A stretch of 64,000 nucleotides of DNA from Alistipes sp. (GTDB taxonomy: Bacteria; Bacteroidota; Bacteroidia; Bacteroidales; Rikenellaceae): contig JAFYRB010000087.1 of assembly GCA_017559615.1 (NCBI GenBank), forward strand, positions 1-64,000. The letters are read 5' to 3'. Made by a program: the position numbers and the translations under genes. The notes beneath the pieces were generated by a model. The model was not told the DNA's origin. It saw only the letters and a program-made list of their open reading frames with translations, and made no database searches. This document shows positions 40,796-51,665 of the stretch, piece by piece; position 1 is the first letter of the stretch, and each line of letters opens with the position of its first letter.

Positions 40796-42016
40796 TTATT
40801 TTCCGTAAACAAGACGCGACAGATGTCCCAAGCTATCCTCCGCAACAGCCATAATCTGCTCGGCGGTGATACCCATAACCTTCTTATAAGCCTCCTCCAG
40901 AGTATCGATATCCTTGTAGAGAAGATAACTCTTTCCCGCACCAAGCATATAACCCTCGTTCGACTCCATAGATATTGCCATCTGCGCCACAAACTGACGC
41001 TTCGCAATAGCCAGACGGCGTGGCGAGATAACCTCCTTGGCAAGCATCGCAACCTTCTGCTCGATAAGCTCCACGCACTGCGACATATTATCGTGGTCGG
41101 ACGAGAAGTAGATGCCCACAATACCACAATCGGAGTATGGCGTGTAGGTAGCTTCGACATTATACGACAAGCCTCGCTTCTCACGTAACTCAATGTTTAA
41201 AAGTGAGTTAGCCGAAGGACCACCCAAGATATTCACCAACAGCGCCAACGGCAAACGTCGCTCATCCGAGATACTATAACCTCGCGTGCCGATGATGCCG
41301 TGCGCCTGATGCGTATGGCGTGCAAGATGCACATCGAAAGGCTCATACGCCAACGGCTGCTGACGCACAAAACCGCGCTCGGTAGGCGCTACACAGCCGA
41401 GATATCGCTCCGCAACAGCACGTGCCGTAGCCACCGAGAAGTTACCTATCGACGAGAATACCATCTGGTCGGTGGTATAGGTGCGCTCCACAAATCGGTG
41501 CAGCGCCGCGCTATCGAAACGTGCGATAGAGGCCTTCGAGCCGAGGATATTATGTCCCAACTCCGAGCCTCGAAATATCAAATCCTCGAAGTCATCGTAG
41601 ATACGCTCCGAAGGGGAGTCCTTATATGAGTTTATCTCGTCGGCAATAACCTCACGCTCCTTACGAAGCTCCTTATCGGGGAACGACGAGCGAAAGATAA
41701 CATCTGCAATAAGCTCCACAGCACGCTGAAAATCACGCCTTAGGACCGTTGCGTGGAGCGTAGTATCCTCCTTTGTGGTGTAGGCATTCAGCTCGCCACC
41801 GAGGTTCTCCAAGCGGCAGTTTACCTGATAGGCCCTACGGCGCTCCGTACCCTTGAAGAGTGCGTGTTCGGCAAAGTGCGCGATGCCATACTCACCCTTC
41901 AGCTCATCACGACAACCAGCATTCACCACCAACGCACAGTGTGCCACACCGCTACGTACCTGACGGTGAATACCACGAATACCATTTGAAAGTGTATATG
42001 TTTCGAACTCTGCCAT
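40796..42016 (-). CDS. M16-family zinc metallopeptidase (pitrilysin/processing peptidase type)
   Basis: A protein of 406 residues from the ATG at 42016, which overlaps the uvrA stop as TAATG. The inverted zinc motif HFAEH is at 47-51, followed by a distal Glu about 75 residues on. The C-terminal M16 domain is seen in HQAHGIIGTRGYS and LNIELREKRGLSYN. No signal peptide is seen, so it is cytoplasmic. The family cuts small peptides in a closed clamshell and the physiological substrate is unknown. Confidence 0.93.
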   Translation of the reverse strand: MAEFETYTLSNGIRGIHRQVRSGVAHCALVVNAGCRDELKGEYGIAHFAEHALFKGTERRRAYQVNCRLENLGGELNAYTTKEDTTLHATVLRRDFQRAVELIADVIFRSSFPDKELRKEREVIADEINSYKDSPSERIYDDFEDLIFRGSELGHNILGSKASIARFDSAALHRFVERTYTTDQMVFSSIGNFSVATARAVAERYLGCVAPTERGFVRQQPLAYEPFDVHLARHTHQAHGIIGTRGYSISDERRLPLALLVNILGGPSANSLLNIELREKRGLSYNVEATYTPYSDCGIVGIYFSSDHDNMSQCVELIEQKVAMLAKEVISPRRLAIAKRQFVAQMAISMESNEGYMLGAGKSYLLYKDIDTLEEAYKKVMGITAEQIMAVAEDSLGHLSRLVYGK

Positions 42017-44793
42017 TACTCCATATGTTGTTTTAGGAACTGTCCCGTATAGCTCTCCTTGCACTCTACGACCATCTCTGGTGTGCCTGCGACAACCACA
42101 CGACCTCCCTCCTTACCCGCCTCTGGGCCAAGGTCAACAACCCAATCGGCGCTCTTTATCACATCCATATTATGCTCCACAACCACCACCGTATGACCAC
42201 GTTCGATAAGGGCATCGAACGCTCCCAAGAGTCGGCGGATATCGTGGAAGTGAAGGCCCGTTGTAGGCTCATCGAAGATAAACATTATACGCTCCTCACT
42301 GCGCTCCTTCGTGAGGAACGAGGCGAGCTTAACACGCTGCGACTCACCACCTGAGAGTGTCGATGATGACTGTCCGAGTTTGACATATCCGAGGCCCACC
42401 TGCTGCAACGTGCGGATGCGCTCCACGATACGCTTACACGTCGTATTCGACGAGTCAGCCGAGAAGAACTCCACAGCCTCGTCAACCGACATATTCAGGA
42501 TATCGTAGATATTCTTATCGCGATACTTAACATCCAGAATCTCAGACTTAAAGCGCATACCACCACACGCCTCACACTGCAACTCCACATCGGCCATAAA
42601 CTGCATACTCACCTTGATAACACCCTCGCCCTCACACTCCTCACAGCGGCCTCCAGGCACGTTGAACGAGAACGACGCAGCGCCGATGCCATTATGCTTC
42701 GAGTAAGGCTGGTCGGCAAAGAGCTTACGAATCTCATCATAGGCCTTGATGTAGGTTACGGGGTTGGAGCGCGTAGACTTGCCAATTGGCGACTGCGACA
42801 CCATCTCCACGCCCTGCAACAGATGCGTGTCGACATCTATGCCATCGTGGTCGCCTGGCGTGAGCGTAGTCTCCGAGAGTTTACGCTTTAGTGCTGGGAA
42901 CAGCACATCATCGGCAAGCGACGACTTTCCCGAACCTGACACACCTGTGATACACGTGAGGACTCCGATAGGAATCTCCACGTCGATATTTTTGAGGTTG
43001 TTATGTCTTGCGCCACGCACACGCACCACACCCGATGAGGCACGTCTGCGCTTTGGAATATCAATCGTGCGGCGTCCCGTAAGGTAGTCTGCCGTAAGCG
43101 ACTTCTCGGCATCTACGATACCCTCGGCAGGGCCATTATAGACCACCTCGCCACCGCCAATACCCGCCTCTGGGCCCATATCCACTATCCAGTCGGCAGC
43201 ACGCATAACCTCCTCCTCGTGCTCCACAACGATAACCGTATTATCCAAATCTCGAAGCTGCTTCAAGACTCCGATAAGGCGATTCGTATCCCTCGGATGC
43301 AGACCAATACTTGGCTCATCGAGGATATACATCGAGCCTACGAGGTTGCTACCCAGCGACGTAGAGAGGTTTATACGCTGCGACTCACCACCCGACAACG
43401 TAACTGACAAACGGTCGAGGGTTAGGTAGTGAAGTCCCACCTCCATAAGGTAGTTTAGGCGGTTGCGAATCTCCACCAACACACGCTCTGCAGTTTTTGA
43501 GTCGTGTTCATCGAGCCTCAAATTGCTGAAGAACTCCACCAACTCGCCAATGGTCATAGCCACAATCTCGGCGATATTCTTACCTCCAACCTTGACATAA
43601 AGCACCTCCTTACGTAGACGTGCGCCGTGACACTCTGGGCAGAGCGTCTTACCCATATATCTCGCCTTCAGAACTCTATATTGAACCTTATGTCGCTGCA
43701 TATCGACATAGGCGAAGAAGTCGTCAATGCCATAGAAATGCTCGTTACCACGCCACAGCATCTCCCTATGCTCATCGCTAAGAGCGTGGTAAGGGGTATG
43801 TATCGGGAAGCCACACTTCGACGATGCCAGAATCAACTCGCTCTTCCAGCGTCCCATCGTAGCACCATTCCAGCACGCCACAGCACCGTCATATATACTC
43901 TTCGACTTATCTGGAATTACCAGATTCTCGTCAATGCCCGTAACCTTGCCATAGCCCTCACAGACGGGGCAAGCACCAAGTGGGTTATTAAACGAGAAGA
44001 GGTGTTCGGTAGGTCGCTCATAGGTCACGCCATCCTCATCGTAGCGCGACGAGAAGCTCTCAACCCTATCGGTAATGATATGCACCACACCCGCGCCATA
44101 GCCCATAGCACGTGCTACGGAATCGGTCAAGCGCGAAATAGTGTCGCTATCGTGGCGCAACACCACGCGGTCGACAACAATCATAACATCCTCAAGTGCC
44201 ATATCATCCGACACACGAGGCAGGAACTCCTCGACAAGCATCATCTCATCGCGGTAGCGCACGCGGTTGACACCATCCTCAATCAGCGTGAGCATACGCT
44301 CGACAATACCCTCGGAGTGCTTCAGCAGCAGTGGCGCTGCGACAACAACGCGACTCTCCTCTGCCATCTCGGCGACGTGATTTACCACATCCTCAACCTC
44401 ATAGCAGCGAATCTCCATACCCGTCTTTGGCGAGTAGGTCTTGCCGATACGGGCAAAGAGGAGCTTCAGGTAGTCGTAAATCTCCGTCGTAGTACCCACC
44501 GTCGAGCGAGGGTTTTTCGAGATTACCTTCTGCTCGATAGCAATAGCTGGCGCAACGCCCTCTATAAGGTCGACATCCGGCTTCTCGACACGTCCCAAGA
44601 ACTGACGCGCATAGGCCGAGAGGCTCTCGACATAGCGACGCTGTCCCTCGGCAAAAATTGTATCGAATGCGAGTGTTGACTTTCCCGAACCTGAAAGGCC
44701 CGTAACCACAACGAATTGAGAGTGCGGAATCTCAACATCCACACTCTTGAGGTTATGCACCCTCGCACCCTTTATCTTTATCTTGTTATCCAA
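42016..44793 (-). CDS. uvrA: Excinuclease ABC subunit A
   Basis: A protein of 925 residues. Two ABC ATPase halves each have a Walker A ([14 protein letters not shown] near the N-terminus, [11 protein letters not shown] in the second half) and an LSGGESQR signature. Zinc knuckles are [25 protein letters not shown] and CEACGG. UvrA recognises DNA damage and loads UvrB. The start is TTG at 44793: an in-frame stop lies just upstream and the N-terminus [15 protein letters not shown] matches the family. It starts 13 bases after yigZ. Confidence 0.98.
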   Translation of the reverse strand: MDNKIKIKGARVHNLKSVDVEIPHSQFVVVTGLSGSGKSTLAFDTIFAEGQRRYVESLSAYARQFLGRVEKPDVDLIEGVAPAIAIEQKVISKNPRSTVGTTTEIYDYLKLLFARIGKTYSPKTGMEIRCYEVEDVVNHVAEMAEESRVVVAAPLLLKHSEGIVERMLTLIEDGVNRVRYRDEMMLVEEFLPRVSDDMALEDVMIVVDRVVLRHDSDTISRLTDSVARAMGYGAGVVHIITDRVESFSSRYDEDGVTYERPTEHLFSFNNPLGACPVCEGYGKVTGIDENLVIPDKSKSIYDGAVACWNGATMGRWKSELILASSKCGFPIHTPYHALSDEHREMLWRGNEHFYGIDDFFAYVDMQRHKVQYRVLKARYMGKTLCPECHGARLRKEVLYVKVGGKNIAEIVAMTIGELVEFFSNLRLDEHDSKTAERVLVEIRNRLNYLMEVGLHYLTLDRLSVTLSGGESQRINLSTSLGSNLVGSMYILDEPSIGLHPRDTNRLIGVLKQLRDLDNTVIVVEHEEEVMRAADWIVDMGPEAGIGGGEVVYNGPAEGIVDAEKSLTADYLTGRRTIDIPKRRRASSGVVRVRGARHNNLKNIDVEIPIGVLTCITGVSGSGKSSLADDVLFPALKRKLSETTLTPGDHDGIDVDTHLLQGVEMVSQSPIGKSTRSNPVTYIKAYDEIRKLFADQPYSKHNGIGAASFSFNVPGGRCEECEGEGVIKVSMQFMADVELQCEACGGMRFKSEILDVKYRDKNIYDILNMSVDEAVEFFSADSSNTTCKRIVERIRTLQQVGLGYVKLGQSSSTLSGGESQRVKLASFLTKERSEERIMFIFDEPTTGLHFHDIRRLLGAFDALIERGHTVVVVEHNMDVIKSADWVVDLGPEAGKEGGRVVVAGTPEMVVECKESYTGQFLKQHME

Positions 44794-44806
44794 AACTTCA
44801 AATCAT

Positions 44807-45412
44807 TTACTCCAGCACCTCAACCGTAGCACCTTCAACCTTCTCCAGACGACCTATCAACTGCTCCGAGTCACCCTGACGAATCGAGAGTGTCATAGTG
44901 CAGAGGTTATCAAACTCCTGACCAAGCACCCGCGGTTGCATATCCTTCACAATGCGCATCACGTCGTTCATAACGACATAGGAGAAGGCCACCGAGATAC
45001 GTACATCCACCGTACGCTCCACAATCTCACACTCGGCCAAAACCTGTGCCGTAGACTCCTTATACGCCGCTATAAGGCCAGGAACACCGAGTTTCGTACC
45101 GCCAAAGTAACGCACCACAACGACCAAGCAGTTGGTAACCTCCTGCGAGAGCAACTGTCCAAGGATAGGCTTTCCCGCAGTAGAGGATGGCTCGCCATCG
45201 TCATTAGCACGAAAATGCTCTCCCTGAGGACCTAAACGCCAAGCATAGCAGTGGTGCGTAGCATCGAACCACCTCTTGCGCAGAGCATCGAGGTGTGTCT
45301 TGATCTCCTCCTCGCTCTCCACAGGGTAGGCATAGACCAAGAACTTACTACTTAGCTGTCGGTAGGTAGTCTCGGCAGGTTGCGCAATAGTCTTATAGCT
45401 ATCCGTAGCCAC
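44807..45412 (-). CDS. YigZ/IMPACT-family protein
   Basis: A protein of 201 residues starting with GTG. The UPF0029 N-terminal domain shows HHCYAWRLG, DGEPSSTAGKPIL and VVVVRYFGGTKLG, and a C-terminal ferredoxin-like domain follows from about 140. The eukaryotic homologue IMPACT regulates the GCN2 kinase; the bacterial role is not settled. It sits between lepB and uvrA with gaps of 20 and 13 bases. Confidence 0.93.
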   Translation of the reverse strand: MATDSYKTIAQPAETTYRQLSSKFLVYAYPVESEEEIKTHLDALRKRWFDATHHCYAWRLGPQGEHFRANDDGEPSSTAGKPILGQLLSQEVTNCLVVVVRYFGGTKLGVPGLIAAYKESTAQVLAECEIVERTVDVRISVAFSYVVMNDVMRIVKDMQPRVLGQEFDNLCTMTLSIRQGDSEQLIGRLEKVEGATVEVLE

Positions 45413-45432
45413 GATAAAATCTCTTTTTGAGG

Positions 45433-46926
45433 TTACTTAATGGAACTAAAGATACGGTTCCAGCGCACACCACCCTTCGCAGGATCGACCGAGAACCAGA
45501 TATACGAAGCCTTACCAACGATATGATCCTCCGGCACAAAGCCCCAGAAGCGAGAGTCGAGCGAGCCGTGACGGTTATCACCCATCATAAAGTAGTAGTC
45601 CTGCTCGAAGGTGTAGGTCGTAGCAAGCTCGCCATCGATATATACCTCCTCTCCACGGCGCTCCACGGCGTGTCCCTCGTAGACCGCGATACAACGCTCA
45701 TACATCGCCATATTCTCATCGTTAAGTTCTATCGTAGCACCCGCCTGTGGCACCCAGATAGGGCCCATATCGTCAATCGTCCAGCGCTGACCACGCTTAG
45801 GCGTAGTATGTGGGATAAGCGCACTTCCCGACACCGCACCGCCAATCTTCTTAAGGCTATAACGTGTCGAATCGGCATACTGTGCCAACTCATCATCTGT
45901 AACAGGAAGCTCCATATACTCTCCCGTCGAAGCATCTATACCCACCTTCAAAGGCTTGGCTGTAAGCTCGTTGTAGTAGATATACTGACGCTTTGGCACG
46001 AAGCTCTCCTTCTGTCCGTTATGGTACACCGCGCCATCAATAATCTGCAACGTATCGCCAGGGATACCCACGCAGCGCTTGATGTAGTTCTCCTTCTTAT
46101 CCAAAGGTCGTACGGCAAGTGTAAAGTTATCGGCGATGTTTCTGCGACGCTCCTCGACACTCTTACCCAATCGCTCGTCGCGCAACAACTCATAGTAGCT
46201 CATTGCTGCCATCTCCAACACCACAGTATCGCCCTCTGGGAAGTTGAAGACCACAACATCATCGCGCTCCACCTTGCCACACGCCGCCAAGCGACGATAC
46301 TTCCTCTCCCACGCCGTAGAGAACGACGCCTTCTCGGGATTCATAGGCATTGTGTTATGCACGAAGGGGAACGAGAGCGGAGTCATAGGCACACGTGGGC
46401 CATACGACACCTTATTCACGAGGATGTAGTCACCCGCCAAGAGCGTACTCTCCATCGAACCCGTAGGGATGACAAACATCTGAAACCAATACAACTGGAT
46501 AAGCGTTGCCACAACCGTAGCAAAGAGTATGGCGTGTACCCAGCCGTAAATCCAAAGATATATCTTCGACTGATTCTTCAACTCCGACCATAGTGCCACG
46601 GCCATAACTACACCAAAGGTGAGAAGGAATGGCTTCTCCCAGCGGAAGAGGAGCATATGTATGATAACACCCACAACAAGTGCGAATACCGCAGCGCACC
46701 ACACCGCCCAGAGTATCTGATACCAGCGATGCTTCTCATACATCTTGGCGTGAAACCTCTTGATATTACCTCCGATGTAGTAGTCGTAGACGATAGGCAG
46801 CGCCACAAAGAGCGACCACCACGCACCATACCACAAGGCAAAGAGCGTAACGATAACAGCCACAATAGCGGCCATAACCCACGGACTTGCAAAAAACTGC
46901 TTTAGCGCAGCAATAATCTTACTCAT
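45433..46926 (-). CDS. lepB: Signal peptidase I (large Bacteroidota form)
   Basis: A protein of 497 residues. Three or four membrane helices lie in the first 150 residues. The catalytic Ser157 is in PTGSMESTL and Lys283 in NYIKRCVGIPGD, with MGDNRHGSLDSRFWG as the family box D/E. It removes signal peptides from exported proteins at the outer face of the inner membrane. The protein is about 170 residues longer than the E. coli enzyme because of an extended N-terminal membrane region and inserts between boxes. It starts nine bases after dapB. Confidence 0.96.
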   Translation of the reverse strand: MSKIIAALKQFFASPWVMAAIVAVIVTLFALWYGAWWSLFVALPIVYDYYIGGNIKRFHAKMYEKHRWYQILWAVWCAAVFALVVGVIIHMLLFRWEKPFLLTFGVVMAVALWSELKNQSKIYLWIYGWVHAILFATVVATLIQLYWFQMFVIPTGSMESTLLAGDYILVNKVSYGPRVPMTPLSFPFVHNTMPMNPEKASFSTAWERKYRRLAACGKVERDDVVVFNFPEGDTVVLEMAAMSYYELLRDERLGKSVEERRRNIADNFTLAVRPLDKKENYIKRCVGIPGDTLQIIDGAVYHNGQKESFVPKRQYIYYNELTAKPLKVGIDASTGEYMELPVTDDELAQYADSTRYSLKKIGGAVSGSALIPHTTPKRGQRWTIDDMGPIWVPQAGATIELNDENMAMYERCIAVYEGHAVERRGEEVYIDGELATTYTFEQDYYFMMGDNRHGSLDSRFWGFVPEDHIVGKASYIWFSVDPAKGGVRWNRIFSSIK

Positions 46927-46935
46927 AGAACTCTA

Positions 46936-47652
46936 CTACAACAAGTTATCCATACTATAAACTCCGCCCTCTGCGACCTTCGAGAGATACTCACCTGCAA
47001 GCACCGCACCCATAGCCAATGCTCGGCGGTTAGTAATTGAGTGCTTCAACTCAATAAAATCATCCTGCGATGTGTAGGTAACGGTGTGGATACCTGGCAC
47101 CATACCCTCGCGGAACGACTCAATCTCCAACTCCTCGGCCGAGGATGGTGTGTTATTCACCCACGACGACTTACGGTCGAGATTCTCGATAACGCCCTCG
47201 GCAAGTGTGATAGCCGTACCACTTGGCGCATCCTTCTTCCACATATGGTGAGTCTCCTCGATACGCACGTCATACTGCGAATATGGATTCATCAACTCGG
47301 CAAGACGGCGATTGAGGCGGAACATCATATTCACACCAATCGAGAAGTTCGAGGCGTAGAAGAGCGCACCACCCTTCGCTGCGGTAAGCTCCTTCATCTC
47401 GCCAAAGCGTGCGAGCCAGCCCGTAGTGCCACACACAACCTTACCTCCAGCGTTAAGCACCTTCGCAACATTATCCGCACCTGTCTCAGGCGTTGTGAAC
47501 TCGAACGCCACATCCACCTTTGCGATATTCTCGGCTGTTAACTCCGCAGCATTCGCCTCATCAATCACCAACTCCACGTTGTGGCCACGCTCCACCAATA
47601 TACGCTCAATCTCGCGTCCCATCTTTCCGTAGCCTATAATAGCACATTTCAT
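46936..47652 (-). CDS. dapB: 4-hydroxy-tetrahydrodipicolinate reductase
   Basis: A protein of 238 residues. IIGYGKMGREIERI is the NAD(P)H loop. CGTTGW and ASNFSIGVNMMF are the conserved active-site strand. HHMWKKDAPSGTA gives the catalytic His and Lys pair. It acts in the lysine/diaminopimelate pathway. The N-terminal Rossmann motif GYGKMG differs from the common GAxGRMG, as in other Bacteroidota. It leads the run dapB-lepB-yigZ-uvrA-M16-OMT; only a weak -7 element (TATCTTTA) was found upstream. Confidence 0.96.
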   Translation of the reverse strand: MKCAIIGYGKMGREIERILVERGHNVELVIDEANAAELTAENIAKVDVAFEFTTPETGADNVAKVLNAGGKVVCGTTGWLARFGEMKELTAAKGGALFYASNFSIGVNMMFRLNRRLAELMNPYSQYDVRIEETHHMWKKDAPSGTAITLAEGVIENLDRKSSWVNNTPSSAEELEIESFREGMVPGIHTVTYTSQDDFIELKHSITNRRALAMGAVLAGEYLSKVAEGGVYSMDNLL

Positions 47653-47732
47653 ACTTCTATTTCATTTAAATAAATAACGCGGTAAAGATAATAAAATTTT
47701 CGCAATCGTAGTATCGTTCCACCATTTTTCGC

Positions 47733-47740
47733 TACCTTTG
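47733..47740 (+). promoter_or_regulatory. -7 element of the amidase/golvesin-domain gene
   Basis: TACCTTTG, 25 bases before the ATG at 47766. No TTG lies at the expected distance upstream. Confidence 0.5.
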
Positions 47741-47765
47741 AAGCCTCAATTTAGACCAAATTATT

Positions 47766-50750
47766 ATGCAACTATTCATTCGATATATCATCACGCTCGT
47801 GGGCGTAATCTCCATTGCGCTACCCTCGGCCTCGGCACAGGGCAAACTACCACGCAGCGTTAGCGACTCTATCTGCGTGGCACTTAGAGAGATAACCCTA
47901 AAGGAGGTGGCGGGTAGCTACGTCAAGGTAGAGAGCGTGCGTCTGCGCGAAAAGGGCAAATCTCACGTCGTAGAGGTACACACCTCGGTCGAGTTAGCCT
48001 ACTACCCTATGCGCCCCGACAACCTCAAAAAATTCTACGATGCGGTGCGCGAGCAACTCCCCAAGGAGTATCGCAACCACACGATTCTCATCTACGCCAA
48101 GGGCGAGCTTATCGACAACCTCGTTCCGCAATACTACCGCAAGGGCAAGGATGAGCGTAGCTTCACAAATAGCTCCCCAGAGCCTCTTATCACACGCCGC
48201 AGCAACATCTCGGAGCCATCGCAGGGACTTCTAAATCGCCATATCGCGCTATGGCAGAGCCACGGCAGATACTTCAACCAGAGTAGCAATATGTGGGTGT
48301 GGCAACGCTCACGTCTATGGGAAACGGTCGAGGATCTCTATACGCAGAGTTACGTTCTTCCCTACCTCGTTCCGATGTTGGAGCGTGCGGGAGCTACGGT
48401 GCTTCTACCACGTGAGCGAAGTGTGCAGAGTATCGAACTTATAGCCGACAACGACAAGGGCATCGACAACACCCATTACCGTGAGGAGAATGGCACCGAG
48501 AAGTGGCGCGAGGGCGGTGTTGGATTTGCTCATATTCAGGAGAGTTACGCCACGGGCGAGAACCCCTTTGATGATGGTACATCGCGTATTGCTACCGCAG
48601 TACCCGCCACACAATCAGCAAGTTGGGCGCATTGGGGTGGTAAAATCGAGAAGGCGGGAATATATAGCGTTTACGTTGCCTACACCTCTACGAAAAACTC
48701 CGTAACGGATGCTCAATACATCGTTCACTCGTCGGGTGGCGACAGGGAGTTTCACGTCAACCAGAAGATGGGTGGCTCGATGTGGGTATGCCTTGGAGAT
48801 TTCTACTTCGAGGAGGGTAACCACACACGTCTTGTGAGCCTTAGCAATAGCTCTACGCAGCGCGGCGTGGTCTCGGCAGATGCGGTAAAGATTGGTGGCG
48901 GAATGGGTAACATACGCCGTAGCGTCGAGGCAGAATTCCGCACCGAGGGCGAGGAGTATGAGGAGTCGGTAAGTGGCTATCCTCGCTTCACCGAGGGTGC
49001 GCGATATTGGTTGCAGTGGTCGGGATTCTCAACCGATGTATATGCCGCGAAGCAGAATAAGGATGACTACAAGGAGGATTATATGTCGCGCTCGCATTGG
49101 ATAAATGCACTGATGGGTGGCAGCGAGAGGCTTAAGCGCAAGGAGGGTAAAAATATCCCTGTAGACCTCGCTTTGGCATTCCACTCCGATGCTGGCGTAC
49201 GCCTCAACGATGACGTTATCGGCACGCTGGGAATCTACTGTACGAAGGAGGGCAAGGGTAAGTTCTCGAACAACGCCTCACGCCTCCGTTCCCGTGACCT
49301 TACCGACTTGGTAATGAGCCAGATAGTAGATGATATTCGCGCCAAGTATGAGCCTAATTGGGTGCGTCGTGGTATGTGGGATAGAGCCTACTACGAGGCA
49401 CGTATGGGTGCTTGTCCAACGATGCTCCTCGAACTCCTCTCTCACCAGAACTTTGCCGATATGCGCTATGGCCTTGACCCTTCGTTCCGCTTCGACGTAA
49501 GCCGCGCGATATACAAGGGCATACTGCGCTATCTATCAAGCCAATACGACACTCCATACATCGTGCAGCCACTCCCCATAAATAGCTTTGCAATAGAGCT
49601 TGACGGCAACAAAGCGGAGCTTAGTTGGAGCGCTACGATTGACACGTTGGAGCCTTCGGCAGCCCCCGACTACTATATCTTATACACGCGCGTTGGCGAT
49701 GCGGGCTTCGACTGCGGAGTGCGTATCGATGCAACCTCGACAACCCTAACCCTCGAGACAGGCAAGCGCTATGGCTTCCGCATTACGGCAGTGAACGAGG
49801 GTGGCGAGAGCTTCGACTCGGAGACTCTCTCGGCCTACGTTGCCAAGAATAGCAAGGGTACGGTGATGATTATCAATGGCTTCGACCGTGTCTCTGCGCC
49901 TATGAGCCAGCAGGGCGATTCGATAGCGGGTTTCTTCAACCACTACGACAGTGGCGTGGCGTACATTCAGGATATCTCGTTTATTGGCGAGCAGGTGATT
50001 TTCGACCGCGCGCTCTCGAAATCGGAGAACGACAACCACGCCCTCGGCACCTCGTATAACGACTACGAGACACGTGTCTTAGCGGGTAATACGTTCGACT
50101 ACCCAGCGCTACACGGTAAGGATATCGCCGAGGCGGGATACTCCTACACCTCGGCATCGCAAAAGGCTGTGACAGAGCATCGTATATCCCTCGAGCGCTA
50201 CCCTATCGTAGACCTTATCTTGGGCAAGCAGCGTGCTACGAAGATAGGTCGCGGCACGTCGGGATACCACTTCGAGGTGCTTCCCGCAGAGCTACAACAT
50301 ACGCTTCGTGACTACACCCTAAATGGCGGTGCGCTGATGCTTAGCGGCAGCTACACACTCCAAGAGTTGTGGTACTCGCCGATTGCCACACAGGAGGACC
50401 GCGACTTTGCCGAGAAGGTCCTCAAGGTGCGCTTTGGCGGTGGTATGGCATCACGAAATGGCGAGGTGCGCAGCGCCCCTTCGCGCCTATCGCGCAAGAA
50501 GTTAGCCTTCGCATTCAACACCGAGCCTTCGGAGGAGATATACCCCGTAGAGTCGCCCGAGGTGGTGCAGCCAGCCGACAAAAAGGCCTTCACCATACTC
50601 CGCTACACCCACTCGCAGGAGTCGGCAGCGGTGGCATACGAGGGTGCGTATCGCAGCATCGTCGTAGGCTTCCCGATTGAGACAATCAAGGACGAGAAGC
50701 AACGAGCAAAATTTATGGAATCAGCACTTAATTTCCTTAATAATAAATAG
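47766..50750 (+). CDS. Secreted amidase-like protein with an inserted golvesin/xanthan-lyase-type domain
   Basis: A protein of 994 residues with a signal peptide (about 1-24, ending SASAQG). Residues 130-250 begin an N-acetylmuramoyl-L-alanine amidase (Amidase_3) fold. A beta domain (WAHWGGKIEKAGIYSVYV, about 275-385) of the golvesin C-terminal or xanthan-lyase type is inserted. The amidase fold resumes at about 440-615 with LALAFHSDAGVR and MLLELLSHQN, which resemble the metal and catalytic Glu segments. An Fn3-like domain follows (about 625-700), then a Rossmann-like C-terminal region. Homologues are often called xanthan lyase, but cell-wall amidase activity is the better reading of the motifs. 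Confidence 0.78.
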   Translation: MQLFIRYIITLVGVISIALPSASAQGKLPRSVSDSICVALREITLKEVAGSYVKVESVRLREKGKSHVVEVHTSVELAYYPMRPDNLKKFYDAVREQLPKEYRNHTILIYAKGELIDNLVPQYYRKGKDERSFTNSSPEPLITRRSNISEPSQGLLNRHIALWQSHGRYFNQSSNMWVWQRSRLWETVEDLYTQSYVLPYLVPMLERAGATVLLPRERSVQSIELIADNDKGIDNTHYREENGTEKWREGGVGFAHIQESYATGENPFDDGTSRIATAVPATQSASWAHWGGKIEKAGIYSVYVAYTSTKNSVTDAQYIVHSSGGDREFHVNQKMGGSMWVCLGDFYFEEGNHTRLVSLSNSSTQRGVVSADAVKIGGGMGNIRRSVEAEFRTEGEEYEESVSGYPRFTEGARYWLQWSGFSTDVYAAKQNKDDYKEDYMSRSHWINALMGGSERLKRKEGKNIPVDLALAFHSDAGVRLNDDVIGTLGIYCTKEGKGKFSNNASRLRSRDLTDLVMSQIVDDIRAKYEPNWVRRGMWDRAYYEARMGACPTMLLELLSHQNFADMRYGLDPSFRFDVSRAIYKGILRYLSSQYDTPYIVQPLPINSFAIELDGNKAELSWSATIDTLEPSAAPDYYILYTRVGDAGFDCGVRIDATSTTLTLETGKRYGFRITAVNEGGESFDSETLSAYVAKNSKGTVMIINGFDRVSAPMSQQGDSIAGFFNHYDSGVAYIQDISFIGEQVIFDRALSKSENDNHALGTSYNDYETRVLAGNTFDYPALHGKDIAEAGYSYTSASQKAVTEHRISLERYPIVDLILGKQRATKIGRGTSGYHFEVLPAELQHTLRDYTLNGGALMLSGSYTLQELWYSPIATQEDRDFAEKVLKVRFGGGMASRNGEVRSAPSRLSRKKLAFAFNTEPSEEIYPVESPEVVQPADKKAFTILRYTHSQESAAVAYEGAYRSIVVGFPIETIKDEKQRAKFMESALNFLNNK

Positions 50751-50752
50751 TT

Positions 50753-51658
50753 ATGGCACTTTCGAAACACGACATAAAGAGTATTGTTATGCCTCTGGCG
50801 ATGGTTGTTGGAGCGTTGCTCTGTCGACCTTTGGCAGTTGTGGAGACGGCGACAAATAATATGCTTACGCCGGTGCTTATCGCAGCGATGCTCTTTATCA
50901 CCTTCTGTCGCATTGAGATTCGCGATATGCGTCTAAGTATCATCCACTTATGGATGCTTCTTATTCAGTTTCTCGGCTCCATCGTGGTATATTACATCGT
51001 TACGTTGCTACTCGGCGACACGGTAGGTCAGGGCGCTATGATATGTGTCCTTGCGCCTATTGCTATGGCTGCGGTGGTCATTGGCGGAATGCTCGGCGCG
51101 AACGTCACTACGATGGTGACTTACAGCCTTTTATGCAATCTCGTAACGGCAATCGTTGCGCCATTTATCCTCCACGCATTTGGTAATGGCACCTGCACGT
51201 TTTTGGGCATCATTGGCCGCGTGGCACCTACGCTTATCGCGCCATTTTTGGTAGCACAGGTGCTTCGCTTCGTATGGCGTCGCGCGGCGGAGTGGGTTGC
51301 AGCACGCTCCTCGTTGTCGTTCTACCTTTGGCTAATATCGCTGGTATTGGTAATGGGCCGCACAACGGCATTTATCATCGACACGGATGCTGACATCATC
51401 GTGGAGGTGGAGTTGGCGCTGGTTGCTCTGGTGCTATGCCTCGTGCAGTTTAAGGTGGGACATATGCTTGGTCACGCATTGGGAGATGTCGTAGCGGGAG
51501 GACAGTCCGTAGGTCAGAAGAATACGATTTTGGCGATATGGATGACGCTCAACTTCCTTAACCCTATCGCCTCAATCGCACCTACGGCATATATCGTATG
51601 GCAGAACTTTGTGAATAGCTATCAAATCTATCGCACGAACCACAAGAGGCGAGCTTAA
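50753..51658 (+). CDS. BASS (bile acid:sodium symporter)-like transporter
   Basis: A protein of 301 residues with nine or ten hydrophobic segments. GANVTTMVTYSLLCNLVTA and GQSVGQKNTILAI fit the crossing-helix motifs of the bile acid:sodium symporter fold. Members carry organic anions, with many different substrates, so bile acid transport must not be assumed. The gene starts two bases after the stop of the amidase gene and is co-transcribed with it. It ends in a bidirectional terminator. Confidence 0.78.
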   Translation: MALSKHDIKSIVMPLAMVVGALLCRPLAVVETATNNMLTPVLIAAMLFITFCRIEIRDMRLSIIHLWMLLIQFLGSIVVYYIVTLLLGDTVGQGAMICVLAPIAMAAVVIGGMLGANVTTMVTYSLLCNLVTAIVAPFILHAFGNGTCTFLGIIGRVAPTLIAPFLVAQVLRFVWRRAAEWVAARSSLSFYLWLISLVLVMGRTTAFIIDTDADIIVEVELALVALVLCLVQFKVGHMLGHALGDVVAGGQSVGQKNTILAIWMTLNFLNPIASIAPTAYIVWQNFVNSYQIYRTNHKRRA

Positions 51659-51665
51659 CGCAAAA

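Noticed and set aside
50753..51658. Bile acid importer for the 5AR/OYE/SDR module
   Set aside because: The BASS fold carries many organic anions, the gene is 21 kb away, is on the other strand and is co-transcribed with an amidase gene.
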